Origin: Pseudoneobacillus rhizosphaerae | Lineage (GTDB): Bacteria > Bacillota > Bacilli > Bacillales > Cytobacillaceae | Reading direction: 5' to 3' | Assembly (NCBI RefSeq): GCF_917563885.1 | Contig: NZ_CAKJTG010000001.1 | Coordinates: 124,001 to 188,000 of the forward strand | DNA: 64,000 nt | Shown here: piece by piece, positions 42,545 through 50,981 of the stretch | Layout of the letters: the number at the start of each line of letters is the position of its first letter | Position numbering within the stretch: the stretch's first letter is position 1 | Made by a program: the position numbers and the translations under genes | The notes under the pieces: model-generated | What the model was told of the DNA's origin: nothing | The model's database searches: none | What the model saw: only the letters and a program-made list of their open reading frames with translations

Positions 42545-43771
42545 ATGAAAAAACCAAAGGTTGTAATTTTAGGTGCTGGGTACGGAGGTTTGATTACAAG
42601 TAAAAAGTTAGCAAAGCTATTAAACGCTGGAGAAGCTGAGGTTACTTTAATCAACAAGCATGACTATCATTACATTACAACACAGCTTCACAAAACAGGT
42701 GTGGGTACTGCCTCAGATGATCGAATTACTTTAAATATTGCAGATTTAATCGATCATCATAAAATTGATTTTAAAAAAGGAAAGATTGCTTCTGTTGATC
42801 TAAATGCCCGATTGGTTCGCTTAGAGTCTGGTGAAGATGTACAATACGACTACCTATTAATATCACTTGGCTTTGGGGTTCAAACATTCGGGATACCAGG
42901 AATAAAAGAACATGCATTTGAGATTCGTAGTTTCCGAAGTACAAAAAAAATCTTCCATCATATACAAAAACAATTAGTTGCGTATAAAGAAGATCAAGAT
43001 CCTTCCAGAATTAATTTTGCCGTAGCTGGTGCAGGATTTACTGGGATTGAGATGATTGGAGAATTGATAGAAGGATTACCAGCCCTCTGTGAAGCAACTG
43101 GGGTTCCATATGAAAAAACACGAATTATTAGTGTTGAAGCCTCCCCTACTCTTTTGCCGGGTTTTGAAAAAGAAGCAATTGATTATTCAACAGAATTACT
43201 TAAGCAGGAAGGGGTAGAAATCCTTACCTCTACTAAAATAAAAGAATATAACGGTGTTCAAATCAGAATAGATAATGGCGAAGATATTCCAACTCGAACC
43301 CTAATCTGGTCTTGTGGTGTAAAGGGTAATGATCTAATTGATAAAATGGGAGTTCCGACAATTCAAAGTAGAATTATAGTGGATAAAGACCTTCGGGTAC
43401 CAGGTTTCAAAAATGTATTTTGTATCGGTGATTCCTCCATGTTTATGAAAGATGAAAAAACACCATATCCCCCTACCGCTCAAATCGCAATTCAACAAGC
43501 GCTTACGTGCGGAGATAATATAGTATCAGCCATTCGTGGTCAACAATTAAAATCGTTTGAGTACCATCATAAGGGCTCTGTGGCATCGATTGGTGACCGT
43601 GCAGCCGTTGGAAAGATTGGAAAGCTCACAATTAAGGGAGCATTTGCTGCATTGATGAAACAAGTCATTGAGATGCGTTATTTATTTACTCTAGGTGGCC
43701 CAGCGCTAGTATTCAAACAGTTTTTTAAACGTTGGCATTCAACACCTACAAAAGTGTATGCAAAACATTAA
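42545..43771 (+). CDS. ndh: Type II NADH:quinone dehydrogenase
   Basis: Peripheral membrane FAD enzyme that passes electrons from NADH to menaquinone without pumping. Length 408 residues. The FAD motif VVILGAGYGGLITSKKL (about 6-22), the NADH-binding FAVAGAGFTGIEMIGEL (about 159-175) and the second FAD segment KNVFCIGDSSMF (about 296-307) followed by PPTAQIAIQQA (quinone-site helix) are all seen. The C-terminal amphipathic region (MKQVIEMRYLFTLGG...) is the membrane anchor. ATG follows GAAAGGAGAAAGGAAA. Two Rex boxes upstream imply NADH/NAD+-responsive repression, as known for Bacillus ndh. Confidence 0.94.
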   Translation: MKKPKVVILGAGYGGLITSKKLAKLLNAGEAEVTLINKHDYHYITTQLHKTGVGTASDDRITLNIADLIDHHKIDFKKGKIASVDLNARLVRLESGEDVQYDYLLISLGFGVQTFGIPGIKEHAFEIRSFRSTKKIFHHIQKQLVAYKEDQDPSRINFAVAGAGFTGIEMIGELIEGLPALCEATGVPYEKTRIISVEASPTLLPGFEKEAIDYSTELLKQEGVEILTSTKIKEYNGVQIRIDNGEDIPTRTLIWSCGVKGNDLIDKMGVPTIQSRIIVDKDLRVPGFKNVFCIGDSSMFMKDEKTPYPPTAQIAIQQALTCGDNIVSAIRGQQLKSFEYHHKGSVASIGDRAAVGKIGKLTIKGAFAALMKQVIEMRYLFTLGGPALVFKQFFKRWHSTPTKVYAKH

Positions 43772-43783
43772 TCTTAATTAATC

Positions 43784-43808
43784 CCAATAGTCCCTCCTAT
43801 TGGTTTAA
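43784..43808 (+). terminator. Weak intrinsic terminator after ndh
   Basis: CCAATAG (43784-43790) pairs with CTATTGG (43797-43803), followed by TTTAAT. Confidence 0.55.
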
Positions 43809-43872
43809 TAAAAGTCTAAGCCATCCCCCAATGGTAAAAGACTGCTATCCTCCCCTTCTAGAATAGAACTTT

Positions 43873-43908
43873 AAGAAGACAAGGCTAATAGACCTTGTCT
43901 TCTTTATT
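43873..43908. terminator. Second hairpin terminator between ndh and the converging esterase gene
   Basis: A perfect 12-bp stem AAGAAGACAAGG (43873-43884)/CCTTGTCTTCTT (43893-43904), 55 bases after the stop codon of the minus-strand esterase gene and about 100 bases after that of ndh. Confidence 0.65.
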
Positions 43909-43962
43909 AGTTCTTATATTTGTAATCAACGAAATGCATAAATTCTCCTACAGATCCCCTAA

Positions 43963-44571
43963 TTAAGACAGATTCTTTTGATACCAAACTCTTGCTGCCT
44001 CTAGCTCAGAATAGGTTAATTGGTGACCATAGTTCTCCCAATGCACTTGAACATCAGCATGGGCAGATTCTAGTATAGTATGAAGCTCCTTCGTTTCCTC
44101 TGGCGGACAAATTGGATCGTTGGCCCCTGCTGAAATATAGACTGGAATGTTTGTTAAATCGGGCATTTCTACTCCTCGTCTAGGAACCATTGGATGAAGA
44201 AGCATCGCACCTCGTAAAGCATTTTGATAATGAAATAATAAACTCCCTGCAATATTCGCTCCATTTGAATAACCAAGGGCTACGATATTACTACGGTCAA
44301 AATCATATTTTTTCGCTGCCTCATCTAGAAATTCATACAATTCCTTCGTTCTAAATACAAGATCAGCTTCATCGAATACCCCTTCTGCTAATCTTTTGAA
44401 AAAACGCGGCATACCATTTTCTAGGACATTCCCGCGAATACTTAAAATGGAACAATCCTCATCTATTTTTGATGCAAGTGGAATAAGGTCCATTTCATTT
44501 CCACCGGTCCCATGTAATAAAAGCAGCGTTGGTTTTGTTGAGTCTGTTCCTTTTTGATAAAAGTGTTTCAT
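43963..44571 (-). CDS. mhqD: MhqD-like carboxylesterase / alpha-beta hydrolase
   Basis: A 202-residue alpha/beta hydrolase of the phospholipase/carboxylesterase family. The oxyanion segment LLLLHGTGGNEMD (about 16-28), the nucleophile elbow ALGYSNGANIAGSL (Ser about 108), Asp in SAGANDPICPPE (about 153-164) and catalytic His in WENYGHQLT (about 185) form the triad. In Bacillus subtilis, MhqD is induced by quinones under the repressor MhqR, with MhqA/MhqE/MhqO dioxygenases. Here it is alone, but an MhqR-like box lies about 115 bases upstream, which supports the name and a role in quinone detoxification. Confidence 0.82.
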   Translation of the reverse strand: MKHFYQKGTDSTKPTLLLLHGTGGNEMDLIPLASKIDEDCSILSIRGNVLENGMPRFFKRLAEGVFDEADLVFRTKELYEFLDEAAKKYDFDRSNIVALGYSNGANIAGSLLFHYQNALRGAMLLHPMVPRRGVEMPDLTNIPVYISAGANDPICPPEETKELHTILESAHADVQVHWENYGHQLTYSELEAARVWYQKNLS

Positions 44572-44685
44572 TTGTGTATTCTTCCTCTCTTCGTTTACTT
44601 CGCTATGGCATATTTTTACCTAAACTTTTATAAAAAACCTATGAAATCATTAATTTTGCTAATCTAATAAATACACTATGTTATT

Positions 44686-44705
44686 TATCTTGAATTCGAG
44701 ACAAT
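44686..44705. promoter_or_regulatory. MhqR-like operator
   Basis: TATCTTGAATTCGAGACAAT closely follows the MhqR consensus I recall (tATCTcgaAtTCgAGATaat), with a CTTGAATTCGAG palindrome at its heart. It lies in the divergent region between the esterase gene and the small gene at 44835. Confidence 0.6.
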
Positions 44706-44834
44706 CATAACAAAGAATGAATTCAATTGTCAATTTTATTAAATCTTTTCAACTAATTAGTTTAATAATTAACATATATGTCGAAAAATAGATTATACTT
44801 GTATTACTATACTCTTGATTTGGAGGAATATTTG

Positions 44835-45020
44835 ATGTCAGAAGTGAATGAACCAAAAAAGAAAATAAGCTTGCAAGAAGCGATGAAGCAAAAGCTTGAA
44901 AGTAAAAAAAATCAGGCTACAGAAGGAAAATCAAATGGAAGTGGCCCACAACAAACGAAAAAAATGCAAAGCCAGCAAACTAAAAAGGTGAGTAATCAAA
45001 GAAGGAAAATGGGTACATAA
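44835..45020 (+). CDS. Small basic Lys/Gln-rich hypothetical protein
   Basis: A 61-residue protein from ATG 44835, with GGAGGAATATTTG upstream. The N-terminal part could be a helix (KKKISLQEAMKQKLESKK); the rest is a low-complexity Gln/Lys/Ser/Asn tail (QQTKKMQSQQTKKVSNQRRK). It is highly basic and soluble, perhaps nucleic-acid-associated, but no family is recognised. Its stop overlaps the ywbE start by one base (TAATG), so the two are made together. Confidence 0.7.
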   Translation: MSEVNEPKKKISLQEAMKQKLESKKNQATEGKSNGSGPQQTKKMQSQQTKKVSNQRRKMGT

Positions 45021-45220
45021 TGAACGGTCAGAATCGAAAGGATATTTTGCCTGGAACATCAGTGGCAATTGTACTGAAGGCTGACCAGAGAAGCGGAAAG
45101 CTAACGAATGGAATCGTTAAAGATATCCTAACCAATTCAAGCTTTCATCCACACGGGATCAAAGTAAGGCTTACGGATGGACAGGTTGGCCGGGTACAAG
45201 AAATACTAACTAATAAATAA
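45020..45220 (+). CDS. ywbE: YwbE family protein
   Basis: A 66-residue member of the YwbE family (DUF2196), with the whole-length signature LPGTSVAIVLKADQRSGKLTNG (about 10-31) and SFHPHGIKVRLTDGQVGRVQEI (about 41-62). It is a small beta-rich, KOW-like protein of unknown function, conserved in Firmicutes. It is translated together with the upstream small basic protein and ended by a terminator. Confidence 0.88.
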   Translation: MNGQNRKDILPGTSVAIVLKADQRSGKLTNGIVKDILTNSSFHPHGIKVRLTDGQVGRVQEILTNK

Positions 45221-45226
45221 TTATAT

Positions 45227-45268
45227 AAAAAAAGCATTACAGGCAATCTACCCTGAAATGCTTTTTTT
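45227..45268. terminator. Bidirectional intrinsic terminator
   Basis: A-run plus AAAGCATT (45231-45238) pairs with AATGCTTT (45257-45264), extended by CAGG/CCTG inside and flanked by A/T-runs. It serves ywbE and the converging nitronate monooxygenase gene. Confidence 0.8.
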
Positions 45269-45284
45269 GTTTTATCAATTAAGA

Positions 45285-46253
45285 TTATAAAGCGTGATTG
45301 TTAGTAGACAGGTGATATTCCGAAACAATACGATCGATAATTTGCTGTACTGGTAATATTTCTTTGATTTCATGGACTCTAGCTCCAGCAAAGACGAGTC
45401 CATTCTCAACGTCCCCCTTAAGTGATACCATTAAGGAATCTAAAGTACAAAAGCGGTATGAGCAATTTTTTAAGCAATCATGACATTTGGCAATTCTTAA
45501 TTTATCAGGTCCAGAGATTAAATCGGTAAATTTATTTTTGATGGCTCTTCCCTGAAGTCCAACGGTCGTTTTCACTAAAACTAAATCGTCTGACGTAGCC
45601 TCGACATATTTTTGCTTAAATGATAATGGCGCATCACATTCTTCACTAGCAACAAATCGCGTTCCCATTTGAACACCTGATGCCCCCATTTTTATCGCCT
45701 TCGCAATATCTTCACCTGTCATTATTCCCCCTGCTGCAATGACAGGAATGCTGACCGCTTCCACTACTTCAGGCAAAATGTCAAACATCGGGCGATCTGT
45801 TCCTAAATGTCCTCCTGCTTCAAAGCCTTCGACTACAATAGCAGAAGCTCCAAGCCGCTCAGATAGTTTAGCTAATTTGGCAGTTGATACGATTGAGATT
45901 ACTGGAATCCCAGCTTCTTTTCCCCATGAATACATATCTCGTGATATACCTGCTCCTGATATGATGAAGTCCACTTTTTCTTCAATCGCTATTTTCATTT
46001 TTTCTGCAAAGTCGTTCATCGCAAATAGCACGTTTACTCCGATGTATCCAACATCCTTCACGGCATCCTTAGCGGTCTTAATATGAGAACGAAGCTCCTC
46101 CACCGTGATTCCAGTTCCTGAAATAATCCCAATTCCACCAGCTTTGGCAACTGCAGTGGCCAGACCACTCAGTGATATTCCTACACCCATACCACCTTGG
46201 ATAATGGGTAATTTGGGCATCATATGCCCTATTTTTAATTGTGGAAGCTTCAA
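45285..46253 (-). CDS. Nitronate monooxygenase family protein with Cys-rich segment
   Basis: A 322-residue FMN TIM-barrel protein. A TTG start at 46253 (KLPQLKIGHMMPKLPIIQGGMGVGIS) follows AGAGGT. FMN-binding stretches: IIQGGMGVGISLSGLATAVAKAGGIGIIS (about 17-45) and AAGGIMTGEDIAKAIKMGASGVQMGTRFVA (about 173-202). Near residues 257-272 it has CHDCLKNCSYRFC, four cysteines that are absent from the paralogue near 18-19 kb and could bind a metal or an iron-sulfur cluster. It is a distinct subfamily from that paralogue. Physiological substrate unknown; nitronate detoxification and enoyl reductase-like chemistry are both possible. Confidence 0.88.
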   Translation of the reverse strand: MKLPQLKIGHMMPKLPIIQGGMGVGISLSGLATAVAKAGGIGIISGTGITVEELRSHIKTAKDAVKDVGYIGVNVLFAMNDFAEKMKIAIEEKVDFIISGAGISRDMYSWGKEAGIPVISIVSTAKLAKLSERLGASAIVVEGFEAGGHLGTDRPMFDILPEVVEAVSIPVIAAGGIMTGEDIAKAIKMGASGVQMGTRFVASEECDAPLSFKQKYVEATSDDLVLVKTTVGLQGRAIKNKFTDLISGPDKLRIAKCHDCLKNCSYRFCTLDSLMVSLKGDVENGLVFAGARVHEIKEILPVQQIIDRIVSEYHLSTNNHAL

Positions 46254-46390
46254 AATAATGACCTCTTTTCAATATATAGTAAGTACTAGTATTAGAAAAC
46301 CTAGACTTAAAATGATTGTAACAGGTATTATCCTTTTAAGATGTGATATTTAGCACCAACTCATAAAATCTAGTAGTAATTTCAGGTGAT

Positions 46391-46420
46391 AAAAAGGCTA
46401 CTTCGATTAGAAGCAGCCTC
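46391..46420 (-). terminator. Intrinsic terminator after the queuosine-precursor transporter gene
   Basis: On the minus strand AGGCTGCTTC...GAAGTAGCCT (46395-46419, one mismatch) is followed by TTTTT. Confidence 0.75.
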
Positions 46421-46432
46421 AAATTGTGAAAT

Positions 46433-46972
46433 TTAGTTTGATAGTACATTCTTGTTAGATTGATTGTTTACAAAGCCTAATATAACAGCTCCCAATCCCT
46501 GGATAATTGTTTTAAAAATGACTTGGCCAGCGATGGCAAATGGTACGGCTTCCCATGGTAAGAATCCAGCACCTAGTGGACTTAATCCGATGACGACGAA
46601 TATTGCAGAATCTAGAATGCCCCCAACTAATCCGCTATAAAATACACGCCAAGCCATTGGTAGCTTTAGTCTCGAATAAATTTCGGTGTCTGTTGTTTCT
46701 GCTACTGCAAAGGATAATGCAGAAGCTAGCACAATTAATAACGTATCACCTAACAAAAACGAGACTAATGCAGAAAGAACTAAAGCAATCGCAATAAATA
46801 CATATGTTTTATTCCGTCCATATTGATTTTGTACAAGATCGCGGAAAATAAAAGTTGCTCCGATTAACAAGGTTCCCATCGGAACAATAAATACACCTAC
46901 ATTCAAAGGTGCAAATTTAGCTGTAACCACGTTAGCAGCAATAATAGAAATTAAGTAAAGTAGTATTCTCAT
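46433..46972 (-). CDS. VUT family queuosine precursor transporter
   Basis: A 179-residue integral membrane protein of the VUT/YhhQ family, which imports queuosine precursors such as preQ0/preQ1 for tRNA modification. About six hydrophobic helices are seen. Family motifs: N-terminal ISIIAANVVTAKFAPL, the TFIFRDLVQNQYGRNKTY stretch (about 40-57) and AETTDTEIYSRLKLP (about 90-104), and GGILDSAIFVVIG. ATG follows AAGGAG. A preQ1-I riboswitch with terminator precedes it, which is strong independent support for the substrate class. Confidence 0.9.
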   Translation of the reverse strand: MRILLYLISIIAANVVTAKFAPLNVGVFIVPMGTLLIGATFIFRDLVQNQYGRNKTYVFIAIALVLSALVSFLLGDTLLIVLASALSFAVAETTDTEIYSRLKLPMAWRVFYSGLVGGILDSAIFVVIGLSPLGAGFLPWEAVPFAIAGQVIFKTIIQGLGAVILGFVNNQSNKNVLSN

Positions 46973-47059
46973 GTTTGTATCTCCTTATCGTCTGAATTTT
47001 TATTTTTTGATAACTTGTTGATTAAATATTTTTCATAGTCAAAACTCCTTTAAAAATAG

Positions 47060-47126
47060 AAAAACAGTACAACTAAGAAAGCTGTACTGATTTCTTAGTT
47101 TTTTAGAGAGGGTAGCTAGAACCTCT
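47060..47126 (-). promoter_or_regulatory. preQ1 class I riboswitch with terminator/antiterminator
   Basis: On the minus strand the aptamer runs from 47126 to 47094: AGAGGTTCTAGCTACCCTCT then an A-rich stretch and CTAAG, the preQ1-I consensus. AACTAAGAAA (47100-47091) can pair perfectly with TTTCTTAGTT (47080-47071) as an antiterminator. Alternatively CAGTACA (47089-47083)/TGTACTG (47071-47065) plus TTTTT forms a terminator. Ligand binding should sequester the CTAAG tail and switch the gene off. Confidence 0.9.
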
Positions 47127-47225
47127 ACCGCGAAGTGCGGATTTTATTTAATTAGCCAAAAAGATTTTACCACATAATTAGAGATTGTGCGTTAAAAAGT
47201 TATGTTTTTCTTAAAAAATGTTAAA

Positions 47226-48503
47226 CTATGAAATGCGTAACGGCTTAACTACATGGACATTACCTTCTAAATACGCCCAGTTTTGTGGGAAATCTAATCC
47301 AATATGCCAATAGGTTGTTCCTAGCAGTTGGTAATAATCAATGAGCTTATATTTCTCGATTACACTACGGATATCTCCAAACCAAACAATATGTTCTTCT
47401 GTTCCTATCCAATAACGATACCAGGGTACCGCAGCATAATCATCGTATTGAATACTAACTTTATTGGAAATGGCTGAATTCTGTGCATTTAAATTGGACT
47501 TAGCTGTTGTAACATTGTCGATTAATCTCCAATCATACCCATACATGGCTATTGATATTTGTAATTTAGATGGGGGAATCAATTGAATTGAATATTGAAC
47601 TACTTGCTCTACCCACCATATTGGGGAAACAGGATTCGGCGGGCCAGTCGGATATCCATAATCGATGGTCATAACACCGACAATATCAGCAATCTCACCA
47701 ATCGCCTTATAATCATAGGCACCGATAATACGATTAGTTGGAATATCCTCCGTTTTGGCATGTACATTTACTTGTAAAATTCGATTTCCTAAAGCCCTTT
47801 TTAAATCACTTAAAAACGTATTAAAATCGTTTCTTCTAGGGGGAGGAACAAATTCAAAATCAATACTTACTCCTTCATATCCCTTTTGCTGAACGAGATT
47901 GGTGATGCTATTAACTAAATTCGCTCTATAGATTGGATTTTCAAAGACACGTCCGACAAGTTCTGGACTAAATGCTTCATTTGAATAATTTCTAATCATT
48001 AATAGTGGCTTCATTCCTAATCGTTTACTTTCTAAAACGATTTCTGCGTCATCTAATTGAACATATGCCCACCCTTCATCTGTAAAGGAATAGGAAACAA
48101 CGGCTAAATAGGTAATATTTTTGGCTAACTTTCTTAAGGTGGGAAGTAATTTTGAGGAAGAATATGGGACTATAAAACCTAATGTTTGAATTGTCATTTT
48201 GTTAGGTGAAGGTATGGTAATTTTTTGTCCAATTATTAATTGATTAGGATGAATCCCAGGGTTTGCTAATAGAAGATCGTTTGCGTTTATCTGAAAATTA
48301 GAAGCTATTTGTCCCAATGAATCACCTGGAGAAATCCTATAAAAACGGAGGGCTAGGTTAGTTGTTGGTATATATAGAGCAATTCCTGGAACAATTTCCG
48401 AACTAGTTAGACCATTCAAACTCAGTATGGATGGAATTGAAACTCTATACAGGTTTGAAATTGCCCAAAGGGTATCTCCACTGCTCACAACATGGACATA
48501 CAC
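47226..48503 (-). CDS. LysM and glycosyl hydrolase 18 protein (SleL/YaaH-like)
   Basis: A 425-residue wall or spore-coat hydrolase. Two LysM domains at the N-terminus (HVVSSGDTLWAISNLYRV, about 4-21; YRISPGDSLGQIASNFQIN, about 55-73) are followed by a GH18 barrel. The catalytic segment reads GYEGVSIDFEFVPP (about 208-221), with the proton-donor Glu after IDF as in SleL-type enzymes. There is no signal peptide, as usual for spore-coat proteins loaded from the mother cell. Relatives are N-acetylglucosaminidases acting on cortex fragments during germination. A preQ1-controlled transporter lies downstream but is independently transcribed. Confidence 0.9.
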   Translation of the reverse strand: MYVHVVSSGDTLWAISNLYRVSIPSILSLNGLTSSEIVPGIALYIPTTNLALRFYRISPGDSLGQIASNFQINANDLLLANPGIHPNQLIIGQKITIPSPNKMTIQTLGFIVPYSSSKLLPTLRKLAKNITYLAVVSYSFTDEGWAYVQLDDAEIVLESKRLGMKPLLMIRNYSNEAFSPELVGRVFENPIYRANLVNSITNLVQQKGYEGVSIDFEFVPPPRRNDFNTFLSDLKRALGNRILQVNVHAKTEDIPTNRIIGAYDYKAIGEIADIVGVMTIDYGYPTGPPNPVSPIWWVEQVVQYSIQLIPPSKLQISIAMYGYDWRLIDNVTTAKSNLNAQNSAISNKVSIQYDDYAAVPWYRYWIGTEEHIVWFGDIRSVIEKYKLIDYYQLLGTTYWHIGLDFPQNWAYLEGNVHVVKPLRIS

Positions 48504-48576
48504 TCTCTCACCCCCTTTTCTTGGTCCTTTTTCTTATTTTATGGTTGAATGTATAGTAAATAGTACTATTAATATG

Positions 48577-48613
48577 ACGAAAAAAGACAAGAACTGTATT
48601 TGTTCTTGTCTTT
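48577..48613 (-). terminator. Intrinsic terminator after recQ
   Basis: A perfect 12-bp stem AAAGACAAGAAC (48583-48594)/GTTCTTGTCTTT (48602-48613). On the minus strand, the direction of recQ, it is followed by a run of T. Confidence 0.85.
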
Positions 48614-48618
48614 CTAAG

Positions 48619-50772
48619 TTATTTGGAAGGATTCAAGGATAGGTAAGCTCGGATCATAAAATAAGTGACTTCTTCAGGTAATAGATCTTTAATTGGTCTC
48701 AATTTTTCAGTTCCAGCTTCTGCAACAGCACCCTCAATTAACGACCTATATTCAATTGGAATCTCTTTCTCCCAATCGATATAAAGACCCTCGTCTGCAC
48801 ATCGAATAATATGTGATTCAATCGTTGTTAATGTCATGTCTCTTTCATTTGCAATATCTGGGATCGAGGTACCTGCCCAATAGAGATCATAGGTAATAAG
48901 ATGCGAAGCTTTAGCATTCGGATCCTTTGGCTCTTTTGGTTCCTTCTTGGCCTTTGGTTTTGGTGCTTTAGTCATTTCTATAGTTGAACTTATTTCGCTC
49001 ACTCGTTCAGGATGATCAGCACAGTAGGCTCTAATTTTCTGGATGAATTCAAGTCCATACTTATCTAACTTGTGTGCTCCTACCCCTTTTACCTGTAAAA
49101 ATTCTTCATTTGTTTTAGGTAAAATTAGGCACATATCTTGTAGGCTTGTATCCGAAAAAATAACAAATGGAGGAACTTTTTCTTTATCGGCAATTTGTTT
49201 CCGAAGTAAACGCAATTCTTCAAATAGAGGATCTGCCTTGGATATTGTTTTGGCTTGGATTTCCTCTTTTCGGCTTACCAGTATGTTTCCTGTTAGTACT
49301 TCTTTACCTTTCGTTGTAACAAAAATAGTCGGAAATTGCCCAGTTTCGATTCCAATAATCTCTTCTGTTATCAAATAATCAATAAATTCAGTGACTTCCT
49401 TGGAACTTTTTGATTGCAGCATTCCATAAGTGGTTAGCTGATGAAAGTTGAATTGGGTAATGGTATTACTTTTAGAGCCTGTTAGGACCTTTGCAACGGC
49501 AGATTTTCCAAAACGTTGCCCCATTCTTATGATACAAGATAGAACGATTTGGGTGTCCTTAGTGACGTCTACTGCTTGTCTTGTATCGGTACAATTACTG
49601 CAACGACCACATATACCAGCCGAATTTTCGTCAAAATATTCAACAATCCAGGATTGTAAGCAATTTTCCGTATGACAGTAACCGACCATTTGATGCAGTT
49701 TTTCAAGCTCGAGTGAAATTCGACTACGATCTAAAGTTTGGTCAATTAAAAATCGATGGATCATTGTATCTTGAGCACCATACAGGAGGATGCACGTACT
49801 ATCAAGTCCGTCTCGCCCCGCCCGTCCCGCTTCCTGATAATAGCTCTCCATATTTCTTGGCATTTGGTAGTGAATCACATAGCGAACATTGGATTTATCG
49901 ATACCCATACCGAAGGCTGAAGTGGCGATCATAAGCGGTTTTTCGTCTTGTAAAAAAGCATTTTGCTGCTCTAATCTCTCGTTATCACTTAAGCCTGCGT
50001 GATATCTCGCCACATTCAATTTTGCTTTCGTTAATGTTTGGTATAGCTGGTCTACTGTTTTCCGAGTGGCTGCATAAATAATCCCAGATTCCTTATCATT
50101 CTTTTTTATATAATCTAATAAAAATCGGTCTCGGTCTTGCCCTTTTACCACCGAAAAAGACAAATTATTACGTTCAAAGCTTGTAACTACCTCATTATCA
50201 ATTTTTAAAGATTGACATATATCGTCTCGGACCTGTTGCGTTGCCGTTGCAGTTAAGGCTAGAACGATTGGCTTTGTTTGAATATGATTAAGAATACTAG
50301 AGATGTACATATAGCTTGGACGGAAGTCGTGTCCCCATTGGGATATACAGTGTGCTTCATCGACTGCAATAAGGGGGATTTCCACATTTCCCAACTCTTT
50401 TAAAAATAATCCAGAATCAAGACGTTCTGGCGAGATATAAAGCAGTTTATATTCACCTGCTCGTGCAAGGGTCATCCTTTCATTTATCTCGTTTGTAGAT
50501 AAACTACTATTGATGTATGTAGCCGCAATCCCAAGCTGTTGAAGGGTGTCCACTTGATCCTTCATTAATGAAATAAGTGGTGAAATGACAATGGTTGTCC
50601 CAGACAAAACAAGTGCGGGAACTTGGTAACATAAGGACTTCCCACCGCCTGTAGGCATTACACATAAAGTATTTTCCCCGTTGAAAACATGTTCAAGGGT
50701 TCTCTTCTGCCCTGGGCGAAATTCATCATATCCAAAATGACTTTTTAATATTTGTTGAGCTGTTTGAAACAT
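48619..50772 (-). CDS. recQ: ATP-dependent DNA helicase RecQ
   Basis: A 717-residue 3'-5' helicase for recombination and replication-fork repair. Motif 0 FGYDEFRPGQ (about 13-22), Walker A MPTGGGKSLCYQVP (about 39-52), DEAH (VDEAHCISQWGHDFR, about 135-149) and motif VI YQEAGRAGRDG are present. The RQC zinc cysteines are seen in CHTENCLQSWIVEYF...CGRCSNC (about 366-393). An HRDC domain follows (LRLLRKQIADKEKVPPFVIFSD, about 535-556), then a Lys-rich linker (APKPKAKKEPKEPK) and a C-terminal helix-turn-helix-like extension (TYDLYWAGTSIPDIANERDMTLTTIESH), as in the longer Firmicute RecQ form. Confidence 0.95.
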   Translation of the reverse strand: MFQTAQQILKSHFGYDEFRPGQKRTLEHVFNGENTLCVMPTGGGKSLCYQVPALVLSGTTIVISPLISLMKDQVDTLQQLGIAATYINSSLSTNEINERMTLARAGEYKLLYISPERLDSGLFLKELGNVEIPLIAVDEAHCISQWGHDFRPSYMYISSILNHIQTKPIVLALTATATQQVRDDICQSLKIDNEVVTSFERNNLSFSVVKGQDRDRFLLDYIKKNDKESGIIYAATRKTVDQLYQTLTKAKLNVARYHAGLSDNERLEQQNAFLQDEKPLMIATSAFGMGIDKSNVRYVIHYQMPRNMESYYQEAGRAGRDGLDSTCILLYGAQDTMIHRFLIDQTLDRSRISLELEKLHQMVGYCHTENCLQSWIVEYFDENSAGICGRCSNCTDTRQAVDVTKDTQIVLSCIIRMGQRFGKSAVAKVLTGSKSNTITQFNFHQLTTYGMLQSKSSKEVTEFIDYLITEEIIGIETGQFPTIFVTTKGKEVLTGNILVSRKEEIQAKTISKADPLFEELRLLRKQIADKEKVPPFVIFSDTSLQDMCLILPKTNEEFLQVKGVGAHKLDKYGLEFIQKIRAYCADHPERVSEISSTIEMTKAPKPKAKKEPKEPKDPNAKASHLITYDLYWAGTSIPDIANERDMTLTTIESHIIRCADEGLYIDWEKEIPIEYRSLIEGAVAEAGTEKLRPIKDLLPEEVTYFMIRAYLSLNPSK

Positions 50773-50917
50773 TTATATCGCTCCTTTTTTAAAACTAGGA
50801 GACTAGTTTTCTCTCCCTATTATACACGTTGATTTTTGTCTTTTAAATAAATCAGTAAGTTTTACTGCAAAACATGAAAAATTTTAAAGAAAACAGTTTA
50901 CATGTTTCATGCGATTC

Positions 50918-50959
50918 GATTATCATCTAATTAGATGGTGGTTTAATTAGATGATAATC
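50918..50959. promoter_or_regulatory. Large perfect inverted repeat upstream of an MFS gene (operator candidate)
   Basis: GATTATCATCTAATTA (50918-50933) and its exact complement (50944-50959) are separated by 10 bases. The left arm and spacer also form ATCTAATTAGAT. It lies 23 bases before the start, the kind of position used by MarR/TetR-type repressors of exporters. No regulator gene is next to it. Confidence 0.6.
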
Positions 50960-50981
50960 AAAGTGGATTTAGGTGATGAAG

